From assembly GCA_030247855.1 (NCBI GenBank), contig JAPDRN010000006.1, forward strand, positions 372,001 to 436,000: DNA of 64,000 nucleotides, in the 5' to 3' direction. Position 1 is the first letter of the stretch; each line of letters opens with the position of its first letter. The notes below the pieces were generated by a model that had not been told where the DNA came from, searched no databases, and saw nothing but the letters and a program-made list of their open reading frames with translations. Made by a program: the position numbers and the translations under genes. Origin of the DNA: Knufia peltigerae. Its lineage: Eukaryota; Ascomycota; Eurotiomycetes; Chaetothyriales; Trichomeriaceae. Positions 9,435-19,571 of this stretch are shown here, in pieces.

Positions 9435-10634
9435 ATGAAACTCAACTTACTGAATCCAATAGACCATACGAGGTCCAGTCCGGTTAGACCCATTGTGCCT
9501 ACCCTCTCACTGAGCGAACCCATCAACCTCCAAGTCGTGCTTGACGAAGATGAGCAGCTCGATCTGCTGGGAACAAAAGTCAACGTCCACCTTTACGGAG
9601 TGATCGAATTGCTTCGATACGAGACCTTTACCGACAGTGGTGGGATTGTCAGTTTCAAGGCCCGCCCAGTTCGGTCGGAAGATTTGTTGAATGTCTGTCG
9701 GACCATGGTGCTGCAGACACCACAAGAATGTACCACGATAGATTTGTTTTCGTCGTCCTCGTCCTCGTCATCGCCGGGCCTCGATGCGTCACAGTTGCCG
9801 TCGTCCATCGAGGTCATCGGGAAAGACACTTCGGACTCGTCGTCGGACTCGTCGCCGTTGATGCAGCTCGTCGTGAGGTATGTGCTCTCGGTGTCGGATT
9901 GGAAGGGCAGGACCGTATGTCAGGAGGTTCACATGTTGGGTCAAAGCCTCAGCGAGAGGGAAGGGTTTGCCGAAGCCAAGATTCTCCGACCGAGAGGAGG
10001 ATACAAGCGCGGTATCTCACAAAGATCGTCGACGTGGAAGTGGGCGGCCCGTCTTGATCCGTTCAGGCACTTCAGACCCGCGGCAGCATCGAGGCCGCGC
10101 CGTGAGTTGACCGTCGACGTGACAGGGTATGATCCGATTGTCCTCAGGCATCAGGAGAACACGGTGTCGACGGTGGTTCGTTGGCGCTTGAGACTAGCTA
10201 ATTACCGGCAACAAGACCTGAAATCCCCAGAACCAAAAGTGGCCATGTCTGCACGTTGGAGTCTACGGTCCTCGACTGAGTGGGAGATCTCGGGTTCGGA
10301 AGGAAATCATGTCAGGATCCAGGACAGAGGCAGTCTCCATGGCTCAAGCAGCTCGACGTCTGAAGAGGCCGTGACTGAGTGGCGACAGGGCTTCGAGGAG
10401 AGTCTGGAAGCTGAACACTGTACAACCTTGTCACTCCCCGTACGACAATTTCTGGCACCGACGTTCTTCTTGGGGTCCATTCAGCATACCTATACCTTGC
10501 ACTTGAAGGTGTGTTGTCGAGTGAAGGGGGAGAAGTTGAACATTCGCGCCAACCTCGAGTTTGAGTTACCTATCGCATTGATATATGTGGCGCCAGGATA
10601 CGATAGTGACGATGCGCCGCCTGCATATTCCTAA
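9435..10634 (+). CDS. Arrestin-like protein, uncharacterised
   Basis: 399 residues in one exon. The ATG at 9435 was chosen because it has a good context (aaccATGa) and follows an A/C-rich leader; the frame is open further upstream. The N-terminal part (NLQVVLDEDEQLDLLGTKV, VHLYGVIELL) and the C-terminal part (TYTLHLKVCCRVKGEKLN, LEFELPIALIYVAP) look like the beta-strand repeats of arrestin-fold proteins. The chain ends in DDAPPAYS, a PPxY motif of the kind alpha-arrestins use to recruit Rsp5-type ubiquitin ligases. A serine run (SSSSSSSSP) and basic clusters sit in the middle. It could be an adaptor in permease endocytosis. The family call rests on weak resemblance, and an unrelated hypothetical protein is possible. 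Confidence 0.5.
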   Translation: MKLNLLNPIDHTRSSPVRPIVPTLSLSEPINLQVVLDEDEQLDLLGTKVNVHLYGVIELLRYETFTDSGGIVSFKARPVRSEDLLNVCRTMVLQTPQECTTIDLFSSSSSSSSPGLDASQLPSSIEVIGKDTSDSSSDSSPLMQLVVRYVLSVSDWKGRTVCQEVHMLGQSLSEREGFAEAKILRPRGGYKRGISQRSSTWKWAARLDPFRHFRPAAASRPRRELTVDVTGYDPIVLRHQENTVSTVVRWRLRLANYRQQDLKSPEPKVAMSARWSLRSSTEWEISGSEGNHVRIQDRGSLHGSSSSTSEEAVTEWRQGFEESLEAEHCTTLSLPVRQFLAPTFFLGSIQHTYTLHLKVCCRVKGEKLNIRANLEFELPIALIYVAPGYDSDDAPPAYS

Positions 10635-11378
10635 CGTCCTGATGTTGGAATGAGCAGGGTTTGGAGGCTTGTGTGAGTATTGAGATACCGCGTCATTTCA
10701 GGAGTATGACCAAGTTGAACTCATTGAGAGAAACAAATGGTTGCTGTCGAGAGAGCCAGACGGTGTCGCGGGAAGCATGGCTTAAATCCTAGTTCTGAAG
10801 CACTCTTTTGGTTTGGTTTGGTTTGGATGGTGAGACTGGCGTCGGTTTTAGACGGGTTGGGTGCATGAATGAAAGATAATAGATAGCTAGATGTGCATGG
10901 CACGTCAACAGTACCTTGGATTCACAATACGTACAGTTTGAGCATCAGATAGGGAGTTGGTAGAATACTTAAGGAGGTGTGTTTCTTACGGTGTCTTGTA
11001 TCAGAATCAGTCCGGTCTAGCACGCGTATAATTGGTAGGGAAGTCGCAGCAAGTAAGAGATTGACGCGAGAGCCCAGTTTCTGGAGTAGCCTCAAAGAAT
11101 CCAACAATAGAGTCTTTGTGGTATACGGATGACATTGAGATGGAGGGCGAATTGGACAGTCAGGATGGTGTACGGGGCAAAGAACTGCGCCTTGGCTTAT
11201 ATACTCCGACCGGGTGATGATACGGTACAACTTTGTATCATGCGCATCATCTTTTGACCTCGAACGGCTTTCATACCCCGCTTGCATGCGACTCGAGTAC
11301 TGTGCTTCTTGCACTATACTCGAACATTTGACAGAGCAAAGCTCTTGGAATACCAGCAGCAAAGCGCTCGTCTCAGAA
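10635..11378. other. Intergenic region before GTR1
   Basis: 744 bp. It contains a short TTTGG repeat (about four units, 10807-10828) and otherwise only short, unconserved frames on both strands. A long reverse frame (10922-11467) runs into the GTR1 coding strand and looks like a shadow. Confidence 0.55.
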
Positions 11379-12418
11379 ATGGATACTCGCAAACGAAAGA
11401 AAAAGGTCCTGTTGATGGGCAAGAGTGGATCGGGAAAGTCGTCCATGCGATCCATCATCTTCAGCAACTATGTCGCAAAGGACGTCCGGAGACTGGGGGC
11501 GACTATCGATGTCGAACACAGCCATGCCAAATTCATGGGCAACTTGACGTTGAATCTATGGGACTGTGGAGGGTCAGTGCACTCAAAAAACCCCATGAAT
11601 TGACAGAGTTGTCGCGGTTGGAGGAGCTCTGCTGTGGTTGCGTCTGCTAACACTTTGACAACCATAGACAAGATGCTTTCATGGACTCCTACCTTAACGC
11701 GCAACGGGAGAACGTCTTCTCCGACGCCGAAGTCCTGATATACGTGTTCGACATCGAGTCGAGGGCGGTGGAACAGGATCTCGAGACGTACAGTCAGGTC
11801 ATCAAGGCTTTGAAAGAGTTCAGTCCGGAGGCACACGTTTTTTGTCTGATCCACAAGATGGACCTGGTACAGCACGAGCTGAGGGAGAGGATCTACGAGG
11901 AGAGGTGCCGCCTGATCACGGCCAGGTCCGAGGGCCTGAGCCTCGAGACGTTCGCCAGCAGCATCTGGGACCAGACTCTGTACAAGGCCTGGGCGGGCAT
12001 CGTGCACAAGATGATCCCGAACCTGGTCGTCATCGAGAAGTTCCTCGAGGCGTTTGCGAGACAACTCCGGGCCGAGGAGATTGTCCTGTTTGAGCGGTCG
12101 ACCTTTCTCACCGTCACAAACGTCGTCACGCACTACGGCGAGGACAACCCGAACCACGACAGGCACGAACGCATCTCGAACATCATGAAGAGTTACAAGC
12201 ACACGGTGGCGAGGAACACGAGGACGACAGCCGCCAGTGCCGGGTTTCTGTTGTTCAAGGTTCAGACCCCGAGGTTCAATTGTTTCCTCGCCCGCTTCAC
12301 CGAAAACACCTACATCTACGTCGTCATCCCACCCGGGGAAGCCGCTTTCAACTGTGCCGTTCTCAACACCATGATGGCGAGAGATGTCTTCAAGAAAAAG
12401 ACGGGTGTTGAGGGATGA
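11379..12418 (+). CDS. GTR1: Rag-type GTPase Gtr1
   Basis: RagA/B-type small GTPase that acts with Gtr2 on the vacuole/lysosome to signal amino-acid sufficiency to TORC1. Exon 1 (11379-11572) carries KKKVLLMGKSGSGKSS with the P-loop at residues 14-21, then GATIDVEHSHAKFMGNLTLN and WDCGG. A 95 bp intron (11573-11667, GTCAGT...CATAG, branch TGCTAAC) restores WDCGGQDAFMDSYL. Exon 2 has the HKMDLV guanine-recognition motif and the C-terminal roadblock-like Rag region (SYKHTVARNT, ENTYIYVVIPPGEAAFN). The total is 314 residues, the normal Gtr1 length. Bases 11668-12418 are more GC-rich than their flanks, which makes a 244-codon antisense shadow. Confidence 0.96.
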
Positions 12419-13449
12419 AGAAAAAAACCACCGGGAAACTGCTATTAATTTCGTCTCCTCCGAACACCTTTATGCTGAGATGTCATACCGCACATCTCTT
12501 GTCGGCACGAAAGGCTCAGAGAAAGCGCACGCGAGGTCTCACTCTATCTTGAGACGGCGTTTTATACATGCAATCTTGCTGTATTGGCAATAGTGTCTTG
12601 AGTCGCAGAGCAACACTAACAAAGATCATTCTGGCGCAGACCATCAATTGGGAGCTCACTGCAATGGAGCTTCTCTCCCCAAGACCACTACCACAAATCT
12701 GGCTCGACATATGTATCACACTACATTCTCGCACCCAGTTTTTTATCCTTCCATGGTGCGAGACTTGTCTCGACTTTGAGCATCTCCTCACGACAGAATA
12801 CGAGATTCGCCTGGGACTACGGAGTAGCATTCGTGACGGACCAGACGCTAGCAAGGGTGGCTGGAGAGCACTTCACCGGGAACCAGTACCGCAAGAAGCA
12901 CGAGTGCAAGTTTACTTGTCAAATTGAACCGGCTTCTGTGGGGTACTCGTATTCGCAGGACGTGCGGATCTTCCTGTGTTTCCGTGAGTTCACGCTCACG
13001 AGCTTTTTCATCGCGTGGAAACTGTGTGATAGATCAGACCTGTGTACGAGCACATATGGGTTGGCCATTGCGAATGAAAGGAGGTACGTAGAAGGAAGAT
13101 TTGTGGGTGACGAAGAACGGGACAGGAGGATAGCAGTCCGCAACCCGTCAATGTACAGTGTACGAATATAGCGCGAAGAACATACGTAGTGGACAAAATC
13201 AGACACGGCTTTATTCACTGCTTTCGAGGCATGACCTTTGTTATTTTTTTCTACGAAAGGTAGAGCCACAGCCATGGTATGAATACGGAGTTCTAAGCTC
13301 TAATCACTGCAATAAATCGGACAGGGTCGGAGCCTCGTACAGTACACTGATCTCACTTGACATCAATGCTTGCATTTCTTTTTCTTTTTCTCCTTCTCAA
13401 CACCAGGCTCCGCGGCCTCTTCATGACCCTCTGAAGCTTTCAGGAAGCC
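12419..13449. other. Intergenic region, no recognised gene
   Basis: 1.03 kb between GTR1 and the oxygenase. Overlapping plus-strand frames (12568-12927, 12776-13171) have no domain I recognise. One TACGGAGTA copy lies at 12818-12826. A pyrimidine-rich stretch at 13376-13400 precedes the 3' end of the reverse-strand oxygenase. Confidence 0.5.
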
Positions 13450-14644
13450 TTATGCACCGACCTCGGCAACCACGTTTCCGCTGTCCACGACCGACAGGTT
13501 CTTGACGTTGTTGTTCGTTTCTGCCTGGGCCAGAGCGAGCCTCTTGGCCTCGAGGGCGTTGAAATTGCGCATCATGGCGTTTTTGGTGAATTCTTCGCCG
13601 GTGACGAGGGGGTATTTCTTGAGGGGCCCCTGGATGAGGGTGTCGCGGCACGGCTGGTTGAAGAAGGCGATGCTGTACCGTTCCCCATAGTAGTCGTCCG
13701 GGTCGCAGGGGGCCTTGACTCGGTGGAACGTCGACTTGAACCGGTCGTCGGACCACGACATGAGGAGGTCACCGATGTTGCAGATGATGGCGTTGGTGTC
13801 TGGGTCGGGTTCGACCTTGGTCCACGTGTCTCCGTGGCCGAAGGATGTGCTCACTTCTCTCCCTGGACAGATCTGTGACAAGCCAAAAGAAAAGGAGGGT
13901 CGACGGTCAGTTGATGTCCGAACCTTGAGAAAAAGGAGAAGAGGCAAAAGAAGTTCAAAAGTCAAATTCGAGAAATGAAACAAAGAGAGTAAAGCTCACC
14001 TCTAACCCAGACTGTCCGGCCTTTTGGAACAGCAACGTGAGTAGATCCCAATCCGTGTGAGCGCCGGCACGATGCCACACCTCTCCGTTTGTGTTTGCCG
14101 GAGTTTCAAAGTAGTGCAGGAGCCGCGCGACGGTCTGGCTCTCGGGTCTCTTGACGTCGTGGGCGCGGATGAAGTAGTCGTCGGGGAACCCCAGCCCTCG
14201 AGCCAGGCAGAGCATCAGCCTCTCCGAGACCTCCTGCACGCGCCACATGAACTTCAGACTGGAGTCCTTGAACCCCGCAATGTCCTCTTCGTCGAGCCAT
14301 TTGCCGTCCATGTTGCGGCCGAACTGCATCTGGTACGACTCCTTCCGGTCCGCGGCGCCCGTGGACGGTCGGACCTGGCTGTTCTTCTCCCACCCGGCGT
14401 TGTGGGCCGAGGAGAACGGGACCTTGGCCTTGACCTCGTCCGGGAGCGCAAAGAACCGCGCCGACTGGGCAAAGATGCCGTCGACCTCTTGCTTGCTGAT
14501 GCCGTGGTCGACCACGCAGAAGAATCCCTCCTTCTCGGCGGCCTCCACCAGTGACGCGGTGATTTCGTCGACGCGCTCATCAAAGTCGGCGAGTGAGATG
14601 GTCGGGATGGCCCGGTCGACGTATTTTGTCTCGTCGGATGACAT
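13450..14644 (-). CDS. 2-oxoglutarate/Fe(II)-dependent oxygenase
   Basis: Isopenicillin-N-synthase-like non-haem iron oxygenase of 355 residues. Exon 1 (14644-14000) starts MSSDETKYVDRAIPTISLAD, with the DIOX_N helix pattern (EAAEKEGFFCVVDHGI), and ends at AGHTDWDLLTLLFQ-type sequence carrying the iron ligands His196 and Asp198. A 127 bp intron (13999-13873, GTGAGC...CACAG) leads to exon 2 with the third ligand His265 (STFHRVKAP) and the 2-oxoglutarate arginine in ERYSIAFF (Arg280, Ser282). All cofactor ligands are present, so it should be active. Its neighbours are a Zn2Cys6 regulator and a cupin on the same strand, suggesting a small metabolic group. The substrate cannot be predicted. Confidence 0.9.
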
Positions 14645-15089
14645 TTTGATAAACAGAGGAAACTAGTCTGGGGACCGTACGTGAGGTCGCAATGGAGTCG
14701 TGGTACGCGCAGGAGTACAAGTCCCGGTTGATGCTGCGGAGAATGATGGTAGCGCCAGTTCCTACTTTTTAATTATCAACCAAGTGGCTTTGGAGACTTT
14801 TTGCTGGTCGGAAATCTCATGTAGGGACGACAGCGAGGACGTTTTATATGCTTTATTCATAAGAAAAAGGGTCAATGGCTTGAAAATCATTTGTTCTCGT
14901 GTCGTCTGTGATAGTGGAAAGTCGAACATGCCGCGTACGACCTGATAAGGCTGGACTCCGTGCCCCGCACGTTTATCGTCCAATGAAATCATTCAAACGG
15001 TCGTACGAATATGGACTATCCGATCGAACAGCCTCGCCCTTTTTGTTCGTCTCGCACATTCATGACTCGTACTTCATCTACCTAGCCAC
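14645..15089. other. Intergenic region upstream of oxygenase
   Basis: 445 bp serving as promoter of the oxygenase and 3' region of the next reverse-strand regulator. No repeat or RNA gene is seen. Confidence 0.55.
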
Positions 15090-17288
15090 TCATATATCAA
15101 AGTTCAAAAGATCCTCAAACAAAAAATTGTTGCTGATACCGGTGTGCGGAGGAAACAATTGTTCGAATGTCTCGTACCCGAAATCAGACGTGAAGGATGG
15201 ATCTTGTGGTATGGGTGTACGAGCTGGAGTCCGCGCTTCAGGTTCGAAAAGATCAAGGCTCGGTTCGCCGCCCCTGTTGGCCGTCCGTAGTGAATGCGTG
15301 AACGAATCGTTACCAACAAATGACTCGACAAACTTGGGCACGTTGAACTTTTGCCTCTTATGCTGCGACGGATCACCTAACGTGTCGTTCGAACGTTTTC
15401 GGTAGTTCTCCAATGTCTGGTCCGCTGTGAGTCGAGCCTGTTCGGCAAGAAGAGACGACAAGAGACGGATCCCTCTCAGTGCGATCATGCTATTCTCGAA
15501 TTTTCCCAGCATGCTGATGGTATTCTCGACCAGCTTTCGATGTTCCTCGTATTCCGGATCGTTGGGCTTGCGGTGGAAAATGTCCAGCGCTAGGGTGATC
15601 CCAGCCGCCACCATGAAAGCTTGATCTATCCATAGCAGAGGCCCCTCCTCATCATAAGCTTGTCTGGCCTCCTTCAAAATACTCTTTGCAGCCGCCATGC
15701 ACGTACGCCGGGTAAAGTCGAATGCCGGCTCCGTGAAGCTACGTCCTAGGAATGCTCGATGGATCATGATGATCTTATGGGCAAAGCATATCGTCAAGCT
15801 TCGCCTAGCCCAGGAGACGAAGGGCGGCCACTCTGGCTTCATTGGTTCGTTGTTCGAGAAGAAGGATGGCATATGCTCAGTTGTCAGTATCCGCATTTTG
15901 GTGTCATATTCAACGACTTGTTCGTATTTGGTGTACAGGGTGTTGGACGCTATGATGGCATCGTGGATCTGTGGCATCAACGCGGCCATCTCCACGAGAG
16001 TGTTCTGGAAGCTAGTCACCGAAGGCATATCCTCGGGCATGGGTTCCATCGTGTTGTCATCTACGTGCAGGGATTTTATCGTGGTGAAATGATGTCTCTG
16101 GATCGAGTACATTTCAGAGAATGGGATGGAGAACCAATCTTGCATGCAGAGTTGAGACCATACTCTCCTGCCGGTCTCCCGTTTGATGGCTTTTTCTCGT
16201 TGTGCTGATGCACTGACGATGGAAATTCCAGTAGGATTGTTGCTCTCTTCTTCTGGGCCAAGTCTTTGGAGGCCTAAACCTTGAGCGATCTTTAGAGCTA
16301 CCCCGAGCAGTGTACTCTGAGTATTACTGAAGCCCAGCACATGCGCTGACATGGTCAGGATGGCGATGGCTTGCACAGAGTAGATGTGATGTCGCCACAT
16401 GTAGTCAGCCAGGTTGAGGCATGTGACTGTGGCCTTGTACCACTGTCTGGTCAATTTGGCCCTTTCGCTCTTTTTGAACCCCCATGACGAGGCTATTTGG
16501 TCGCTGGCACAGGTCATGCTCGCTGCCATGATTGAAAATAAGATAGCAGTCCATCTTAGATCCATGTTACGGACTTGTAGACCACTGGGCCCTTGGTAGA
16601 CATCGTTGAGCTCGTTGTAGAAGGTGGGCCCATGAAAGCATGCATGATACCATAATATGGAGTTGATATGATATTCAACGAGTTGAAAAACTTGTCGACG
16701 ATTTGGGAGTAATAGTTGCAAGAACGATACCTGAGCTGCACCTGTACCACCAAATCCATTGGAAACATCCCAGTCAGGTCCCGAATCCTTGGGAACCGAG
16801 GAGGCACCACCATAATGCGGTTCCTTCAGAAGTTCCAGGGCTTTGAGATCGTAATCGGAGAATTTTGATCGGCCCCAGGTAAGAAACTCCAGGGTGCTGG
16901 CTGCAGCATCAGGATCCGAGAGAGGACCATTGCCTGGATGGGGGCCGAGACCGAGAGGATTAGGTTGGCGACGAGGGTTGGGGCTAGGTGGTGATTTTAC
17001 CGAGGCGGATTTTCTCTTGGATGAGGGCGGGATGGGCATGTCTGAGACATTTTGGGCGGTCATCGCAGGGGAGGTGTTGTTGTCTGTGGTGGCAGGGCTG
17101 TCATCGCCTTGACCTGTAGATGTCCGAGGATAGATACGATGGACCTTTGGGTCGTAGCCCCCGTCCGGCCACTCCCTCGTACATTTATGTCCGTCGCCGC
17201 GCTTGACACAGCGGCTGCAGGGGATGTTGCGATCGCATTTCTGGCGACGCATAGAACACTCCGTACAGGTTTGGCGTTCTTTCGGCAT
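15090..17288 (-). CDS. Zn2Cys6 fungal transcription factor
   Basis: 732-residue nuclear regulator in one open frame. It opens with MPKERQTCTECSMRRQKCDR then IPCSRCVKRGDGHKC, a complete CxxC-x6-C-x5-C-x2-C zinc cluster. A Pro/Ser-rich linker follows, then the fungal-specific TF domain (QLVEYHINSILWYHACFHGP, LRWTAILFSIMAASMTCAS, YSVQAIAILTMSAHVLGFSN, KIAQGLGLQRLG, GRRVWSQLCMQDWFS). The tail has FLFEDLLNFDI, an acidic-aromatic ending like an activation domain. It shares strand with the neighbouring oxygenase and cupin genes and could control them; this is inference from position. Confidence 0.9.
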   Translation of the reverse strand: MPKERQTCTECSMRRQKCDRNIPCSRCVKRGDGHKCTREWPDGGYDPKVHRIYPRTSTGQGDDSPATTDNNTSPAMTAQNVSDMPIPPSSKRKSASVKSPPSPNPRRQPNPLGLGPHPGNGPLSDPDAAASTLEFLTWGRSKFSDYDLKALELLKEPHYGGASSVPKDSGPDWDVSNGFGGTGAAQVSFLQLLLPNRRQVFQLVEYHINSILWYHACFHGPTFYNELNDVYQGPSGLQVRNMDLRWTAILFSIMAASMTCASDQIASSWGFKKSERAKLTRQWYKATVTCLNLADYMWRHHIYSVQAIAILTMSAHVLGFSNTQSTLLGVALKIAQGLGLQRLGPEEESNNPTGISIVSASAQREKAIKRETGRRVWSQLCMQDWFSIPFSEMYSIQRHHFTTIKSLHVDDNTMEPMPEDMPSVTSFQNTLVEMAALMPQIHDAIIASNTLYTKYEQVVEYDTKMRILTTEHMPSFFSNNEPMKPEWPPFVSWARRSLTICFAHKIIMIHRAFLGRSFTEPAFDFTRRTCMAAAKSILKEARQAYDEEGPLLWIDQAFMVAAGITLALDIFHRKPNDPEYEEHRKLVENTISMLGKFENSMIALRGIRLLSSLLAEQARLTADQTLENYRKRSNDTLGDPSQHKRQKFNVPKFVESFVGNDSFTHSLRTANRGGEPSLDLFEPEARTPARTPIPQDPSFTSDFGYETFEQLFPPHTGISNNFLFEDLLNFDI

Positions 17289-17787
17289 ATTGGAGATAGA
17301 GTCACATAGCCTGTCGTACTACAGCCCACAAGTGGTCGGTCAACCGATGTACGCAACTTCTGAGGTGGTTGTACGGAGGACAGTACGAGGGTGGGTTGAG
17401 CACCGATGGCCACTTTGTGACCAGATGGAAAATTTTCGGTCCGGTTCGTGCTTGGCAACGGTCACGTGCAACTATTTGAAGGTCCCAGTGCCCGCAGGCT
17501 CTCTATCTTTAATATCCCATCTTAATACTCTCGAGACTTGCTTATCAACTGGTTCACCATTGCCCTAGAAGGAATCATCGACCCTGGTGGTCTTTCAGCT
17601 GGCAGCTTCACCCTGTACGAGTATAGGGGAGGCCCCTTATTCCATCGAGCCCAGGTTATTGAAGATATACGATATGTGTCCTCGATAAAGCTTCATACCT
17701 CCCTATGACAGTTAAAGGCCTCCCATTCCACAAGATAAAGCGAATTGGCCGTGTCGGTGTTTTGCACTGCAACCCGGTATCCCATCA
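17289..17787. other. Intergenic region, regulator promoter
   Basis: 499 bp between the start of the reverse-strand regulator and the stop of the upstream cupin gene. Short frames only; no repeat recognised. Confidence 0.55.
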
Positions 17788-18501
17788 TCACTCCTCCAAC
17801 GCCTTCGTGGATGAATTCTCCAAGACTTCTCCCGTAGTCTCGTTTACGACAGATTCCGAGGGGACAAGAACGAATAACATTCGACAGTTCTCGTTTGTCA
17901 TATTCTTCCAGGCCTAGATTCAACACCGCTGATAAGTACAAGCTGTTGCTCCTACTATTGGACTGGTCCGTCGAATGTAAACGTAGCCAACAAGTGACTG
18001 TAGAAACTTACATGGATAGTCGCCCTTTGAACACACACGTCTCCTTCATTCATGATTGTTTCGACTTCATCGTCGAGAATGAGCTTGATGCTTCCCTTCA
18101 GCACTACACCAAAGTCCACACTCTGGGTTCGGTGCATGATGTTGACGTTGTCCGATGCATCGCCGGTTGCGGGGAAATCGACAATTCGGCAGTAAACTCC
18201 GGACTGATCGACGAGGCCAATTTTCTTACCGTGGACGTCGACAAATGGCGTCTGCGCTTTCGCCGGGATGCCATCGGTCTTGTAGAGGTTGGTAAACCCT
18301 GGGATGATCCCAGTGGGCGGATTGCCCTCAGGGTCGAGAGGGTTGGCAGGAGTCAGCACAGCATCGGACGTTATGATTGCCTTGCCGTTGTTGTCATGGC
18401 CTGGGTATTTTGTCCGTCAATCTCCATCACGGGCAAGAGGGACATACGTTAAAGAGAGAGAACATACCTGTCACTATCCTTCTTGTTGTTGGTAAAGACA
18501 T
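17788..18501 (-). CDS. Cupin-domain protein (small, three exons)
   Basis: 182-residue single-domain cupin. Exon 1 (18501-18468) is MSLPTTRRIVT plus one base. A 67 bp intron (18467-18401) joins GHDNNGKAIITSDAVLTPAN, then GIIPGFTNLYKTDGIP and the cupin core NIMHRTQSVDFGVVLKGSIK and EGDVCVQRATIH. A 98 bp intron (18011-17914) leads to AWKNMTNENCRMLFVLVPS, the closing cupin strands. All three junctions restore a continuous fold, and the shorter single-exon frames do not. The His residues in MHRTQ and TIHAW are likely metal ligands. Proteins of this type often accompany secondary-metabolite or catabolic clusters; the reaction is unknown. Confidence 0.88.
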
Positions 18502-18980
18502 GGTGTAGATTGACTTTGAGACAAGACTGGGTTGGAAGGTCAAGGATTTGTAGAGTTGGTCGAAGCTTACGGAGTAGTGTACAATAAGCTTAATCACCTC
18601 TCACAGCACCAAACATTCCGACATGGGGGAAAGTCATCGAGTAGCTTGTTACTATCACGTCGCTAATAAACCATGATGAACTCAAGTTAGGGAATACCTT
18701 TGACCAAGTACATCAGCCTCTTACATTCCACAATGTCTTTGCTGCTTGTTTACTTGAAAGACGCCAGGGGTCATTGAAGAATATGATTGCAATATCATCG
18801 ACTATGCTAACACTCTCCTATCGGCGTTCTTGTCACATCAAGATATCCGTCACACCAAAAGACTTTTTTTGTCGTGTCCTGACATCACCCCTCCACACAT
18901 TATGCTATTATGAAATTATTTGAAAATAGTTCTGCCATACAAAACTCGTCTCGCGGTATCGTCTTAAGATGTGCAACCTC
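18502..18980. other. Intergenic region, cupin promoter
   Basis: 479 bp with one TACGGAGTA copy (18568-18576) about 70 bp upstream of the cupin start. It is AT-rich towards 18860-18940, the 3' side of the next reverse-strand gene. Confidence 0.55.
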
Positions 18981-19571
18981 CTACAACAAAGCAGCGAGAC
19001 CCAAAAGGGCAGCACCAGCAGCACCGGTCAGACCAGTGGGCAGAGCAGCAGCTACATTACCGGTCTCGGAAGCACCAGAGCCACTCGCCGAGGCACCACT
19101 TGCTGCCGAGTTGATGGCGGAAGAAGCAGACGAAGCGGCACCGCCGGCTCTGCTTGTAGCACTGCTGACAACGCTACCAGCATCGCTCGAGATGCTGGCC
19201 AAGATTGAACTAGCTGCGGAGGTCAAGGAGGCGAGGGATGAAGAGGCGCCGGTGGCGTTGTTGGCGGCGGCGGAACTCAAGCTGGAGAGGCTGGATGAGA
19301 GGGCGGACTCTTTGGAGCTGACGCTGCTAGCAATTGACGATTCTTTGGACTCTGCAGAGGATGAAGCAGCAGAAGCAGAGCTACCCGCAGCAGATGTAAT
19401 TGAGGCAATAGAGCTGGAAAGGGAGGATGCTGCACCAGATCCAGAGGCGGTCGGAAGGTTATCGGTGGCGGATGAAACGATGCTCGACAGACCGGAGGCG
19501 GCGCTGCTCGCTGGGTTCTGGGCGAGAGCTGGGACAGCTGCGAGGAGGAGGACGAAGTTGGTGAGCTGCAT
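18981..19571 (-). CDS. Ser/Ala-rich GPI-type cell-wall protein
   Basis: 196 residues. The start at 19571 gives a clean signal peptide (MQLTNFVLLLAAVPALAQ), whereas the upstream in-frame methionine would bury it, so 19571 was chosen. The body is almost entirely Ser and Ala with some Gly/Thr, the composition of heavily O-mannosylated wall proteins. One N-glycosylation site (NNAT) is visible. The C-terminus (SGASETGNVAAALPTG followed by a short hydrophobic Ala/Leu tail) fits a GPI-attachment signal. It is probably a surface or wall structural protein; the low-complexity sequence prevents a finer family call. Its codon usage opens a 229-codon antisense frame that I regard as spurious. Confidence 0.85.
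   Translation of the reverse strand: MQLTNFVLLLAAVPALAQNPASSAASGLSSIVSSATDNLPTASGSGAASSLSSSIASITSAAGSSASAASSSAESKESSIASSVSSKESALSSSLSSLSSAAANNATGASSSLASLTSAASSILASISSDAGSVVSSATSRAGGAASSASSAINSAASGASASGSGASETGNVAAALPTGLTGAAGAALLGLAALL

Noticed and set aside
11468..12202. 244-codon minus-strand ORF
   Set aside because: Antisense shadow of GTR1 exon 2, which has unmistakable family motifs and GC-biased third positions.
14057..14554. 165-codon plus-strand ORF
   Set aside because: Antisense to the 2-OG oxygenase exon 1, which has intact catalytic motifs.
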